Source: Bryobacterales bacterium (GTDB lineage Bacteria; Acidobacteriota; Terriglobia; Bryobacterales; Bryobacteraceae). Taken from it: 7,865 nucleotides of DNA. The stretch's first letter is position 1; every line of letters starts with the position of its first letter. Below are positions 6,097-7,865 of this stretch, one piece after another. The notes under the pieces were generated by a model that was given only the letters and a program-made list of their open reading frames with translations, did not search any database and was not told the origin of the DNA. Both the position numbers and the translations under genes were made by a program. The stretch covers positions 1 through 7,865 of the forward strand of contig JALOKO010000156.1 of NCBI GenBank assembly GCA_025456495.1, written 5' to 3'.

Positions 6097-7311
6097 ATGC
6101 GTACCCTCCTTGCTCTCTTGATGGTGGTGCTCCCGCTTGCTGCGCAGCCACTTCCCGTCTCGGCCCCCGAAGCACAAGGGCTCTCGACGGAACGTCTGGC
6201 TCGCATGCATCGCGTGATGGCGGAAAAGACCAAAGCCCAGCGACCGCCCGGCGCCATCACGATGGTTGTTCGTAATGGCCACATCGTTGATTGGCAAACC
6301 TTTGGCCATCGTGACGTCGAGGGGGGCTTGCCCATGCAGAAAGACACCATCTGCCACATCTACTCGATGACCAAGCCCATCACCAGCGTCGCCATCATGA
6401 TGCTGGTGGAAGAGGGCAGGCTGAAACTGAATGACCCGGTGGAGAAGTTCATTCCCGCGTTCAAGGCGCTGCAGGTCTACAAGCAGGGTACCGTCGAGCG
6501 CCCGGTTCTGGTTCCAGTGGAGCGGTCCATGACGGTGAAGCACCTGCTGACACACACCGCCGGGTTTAGCTACGGGTGGGGAAATGACAATCTCTCGGCC
6601 ATGTACCAGAAGGCCAAGGTTTTTGAGGTGGCATCCTTGGATGAATTCATCACGAACGTGGCCAAGTTGCCACTGGCGGCACAACCGGGGGAGCGCTATG
6701 AGTATTCCATCGGCATTGACGTGCTGGGCTACCTGGTGCAGGTGGTCTCTGGCCAGTCCTTTGACCAGTTCGTTTCGCAGCGCATCCTGGATCCGCTGAA
6801 AATGAGCGACACCCACTTCACGCTGCCGGAATCCAAGCGCGCCCGACTGGCGAAAATCTACGGGCTGCGTCAGGGCGCGTTGCGCACCCAACAGGGGCTC
6901 AGCACGAAGGGGGTGCCGTTCGGGGGGATGGGTTTGTATTCCACCATTGGAGACTACGCGCGTTTTGCCCAGATGCTGGTGAATAGCGGGGAACTGGATG
7001 GCGTGCGCCTGCTGAGCCGCTCAACCGTAGACCTGATGATGAAGAACCACCTGGTGGGTATGGCCAAGGAAACGCGCGCGGATGACGATAGCGAAGGTTT
7101 CGGCTTGGGCGGCAGCGTACGCATCCATGTGGAGCATGCCAATCGTTTGGGCAGTGAAGGATTGTTCGGTTGGGACGGCGCCGCCTCCACGCGCTTCCGT
7201 GTGGACCGCAAGGAGAAACTGGCTTACTTACTGTTCACGCAATGGATGCCTTTTGACACTGAGCTACTGAATCTGTTCGACACCCTGGTCTATCAGGCGA
7301 TTGCGGACTAG
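6097..7311 (+). CDS. Exported serine hydrolase, class C beta-lactamase / family VIII carboxylesterase type
   Basis: 404-residue serine hydrolase of the beta-lactamase fold. Members include AmpC-like enzymes, penicillin-binding-like peptidases and EstB-type esterases. Seen: a signal peptide (residues 1 to about 16, MRTLLALLMVVLPLAA), then the catalytic motif SMTK at 90-93 (nucleophile Ser90, Lys93) in HIYSMTKPITS. HLLTHTAGFSYG (149-160), the tyrosine motif YEYSIGIDVLG (201-211, Tyr203) and FGGMGLYSTIGDYARF (275-290) follow. GWDGAAST (358-365) stands where lactamases have KTG. YSI in place of YxN and GWDGA in place of KTG fit family VIII esterases better than true beta-lactamases, so antibiotic hydrolysis should not be assumed. 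The frame is open upstream to 5962, but that part is only the 9-bp repeat; the signal peptide and the promoter fix the start at 6097. It is likely a single-gene unit. Confidence 0.92.
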   Translation: MRTLLALLMVVLPLAAQPLPVSAPEAQGLSTERLARMHRVMAEKTKAQRPPGAITMVVRNGHIVDWQTFGHRDVEGGLPMQKDTICHIYSMTKPITSVAIMMLVEEGRLKLNDPVEKFIPAFKALQVYKQGTVERPVLVPVERSMTVKHLLTHTAGFSYGWGNDNLSAMYQKAKVFEVASLDEFITNVAKLPLAAQPGERYEYSIGIDVLGYLVQVVSGQSFDQFVSQRILDPLKMSDTHFTLPESKRARLAKIYGLRQGALRTQQGLSTKGVPFGGMGLYSTIGDYARFAQMLVNSGELDGVRLLSRSTVDLMMKNHLVGMAKETRADDDSEGFGLGGSVRIHVEHANRLGSEGLFGWDGAASTRFRVDRKEKLAYLLFTQWMPFDTELLNLFDTLVYQAIAD

Positions 7312-7528
7312 GATTCTGCGCGACCGGGCCAGTTGCCAGCATGGCGTCACAGTAGTTTGGCAAAATCCGATTGCGTTCCTATCTCAAGAAAATCCAGAAG
7401 CTTAGGCTTTCCACCGCGTGGGGAGATGCGGTTTCGCGCATTGGTTCGCGCGTGGGCGTTTTGCATAATGCGTGTGCGTGGCGCGGCGAATGCCATTGCA
7501 ACGAATCGCATGTGCGGAGGGATGAGCG
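7312..7528. other. Intergenic region upstream of the right-end gene
   Basis: 217 bp without a credible gene. Near the left end TTGCCA and TGGCAA form a weak 6-bp inverted repeat around a 19-nt loop, ending at AAAA; it is too poor to call a terminator. The rest holds the promoter candidate at 7441-7469 and the ribosome site at 7516-7521. Minus-strand reading frames here show no recognisable protein features. Confidence 0.5.
7441..7469 (+). promoter_or_regulatory. Sigma70-like promoter for the right-end helix-turn-helix gene
   Basis: TTGGTT (7441-7446) and CATAAT (7464-7469) are exactly 17 bp apart, with four and five of six consensus matches. Transcription would begin near 7476, giving a leader of about 50 nt that includes the ribosome site before 7529. 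Confidence 0.5.
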
Positions 7529-7865
7529 ATGACGCATCAGGACAGGGATGGTTTGCCGAACGAGCAGACGCAGCATACGAGGCCAACCATGGAGACCGGG
7601 CCACTCCAGGAAAGGCCCAAAACCGGGCGGTTATTGCATTTCCCTGCATCGCGCGCGGCACAACCCCTGCGCACTGTGGCGTCCATGCCGATGGCGCGGG
7701 CAAAGTGGACGATGGTGGAATCCATTCGCGCTGGAGCGTCCTTTTCTTTGGCCGCCCGCAACGTCGGCCTCAGCCCAAGCGTGGCCAAAAACTGGCTGCA
7801 ACGGGACGAGACCTTTGCCGCGAGGGTGAACGAAGCGGCCGAGGAATACCGAACGGAACTCGAGG
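7529..7865 (+). CDS. Helix-turn-helix protein, N-terminal part (cut by window end)
   Basis: The frame is open from ATG 7529 to the window end, 112 residues. Start support is good: GGAGGG (7516-7521) sits 7 nt before the ATG, and a promoter candidate lies further up. Residues 1-58 are polar and unrecognised (starting MTHQDRDGLP). Residues 61-92 look like a helix-turn-helix: MVESIRAGASFSLAARNVGL followed by SPSVAKNWLQRD. It is followed by ETFAARVNEAAEEYRTELE, a charged helix. The pattern of alanine-rich first helix, Gly-Leu-Ser turn, Trp in the recognition helix, then Asp and a Phe-Ala-x-x-Val helix is typical of the N-terminal domain of phage terminase small subunits and some transposase-associated proteins. 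Without the C-terminal half its role cannot be settled; an ordinary DNA-binding protein is also possible. Confidence 0.6.
   Translation, partial: MTHQDRDGLPNEQTQHTRPTMETGPLQERPKTGRLLHFPASRAAQPLRTVASMPMARAKWTMVESIRAGASFSLAARNVGLSPSVAKNWLQRDETFAARVNEAAEEYRTELE

Noticed and set aside
5821..6891. Long minus-strand reading frame (356 codons) through the array and the hydrolase gene
   Set aside because: It is antisense to a gene with full catalytic motifs, and its repeat part is only the 9-bp array; no recognisable protein features.
7347..7788. Minus-strand frames near the right end
   Set aside because: No ribosome site or recognisable domain; they run antisense to the better supported helix-turn-helix gene or cover its promoter.

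Overview
This is a GC-rich bacterial chromosomal window with seven protein-coding regions. Two are cut by the window edges: a permease at the left end and a helix-turn-helix protein at the right end. The gene mix, the GC-rich codon use and a near-leaderless gene start would fit an Acidobacteriota-type soil bacterium (Bryobacterales/Solibacter-like). That placement is an inference from overall character, not from a marker gene.

Layout, left to right. 1-870 (minus): N-terminal 290 residues of an APC-superfamily amino acid permease. 1070-2290 (minus): a protein with the fold signatures of imidazolonepropionase (HutI) that has lost the usual metal-binding residues, so it is probably a pseudoenzyme or a divergent relative. 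2478-3986 (plus): an RsuA/RluB-family rRNA pseudouridine synthase with a long disordered N-terminal extension that contains five near-identical 21-residue repeats. 3908-5185 (minus): an O-antigen ligase/polymerase-type membrane protein, whose 3' end overlaps the synthase gene tail-to-tail by 79 bp. 5289-5792 (plus): a SixA-type phosphohistidine phosphatase, divergent from the ligase across about 100 bp. 5793-6096: a structured non-coding stretch with several inverted repeats, a possible terminator and eight perfect copies of a 9-bp tandem repeat. 6097-7311 (plus): an exported serine hydrolase of the class C beta-lactamase/family VIII carboxylesterase group, with a sigma70-like promoter placed so that its mRNA would be leaderless. 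7529-7865 (plus, cut): a small protein with a helix-turn-helix like those at the start of phage terminase small subunits or transposase-like proteins.

The genes do not form one pathway. The left pair (permease and HutI-like protein) is co-directional and could be linked to amino acid use, but a 199-bp gap with a possible terminator separates them. The rest are single-gene transcription units for housekeeping (rRNA modification, phosphohistidine signalling) and envelope functions (glycan ligation, exported hydrolase). I see no CRISPR array, tRNA, rRNA, complete mobile element or defence cassette, and nothing that clearly makes a new multi-gene system. The most unusual items are the HutI-like protein without metal ligands, the repeat-expanded pseudouridine synthase, the 79-bp antisense gene overlap, and the 9-bp repeat array next to a leaderless promoter.
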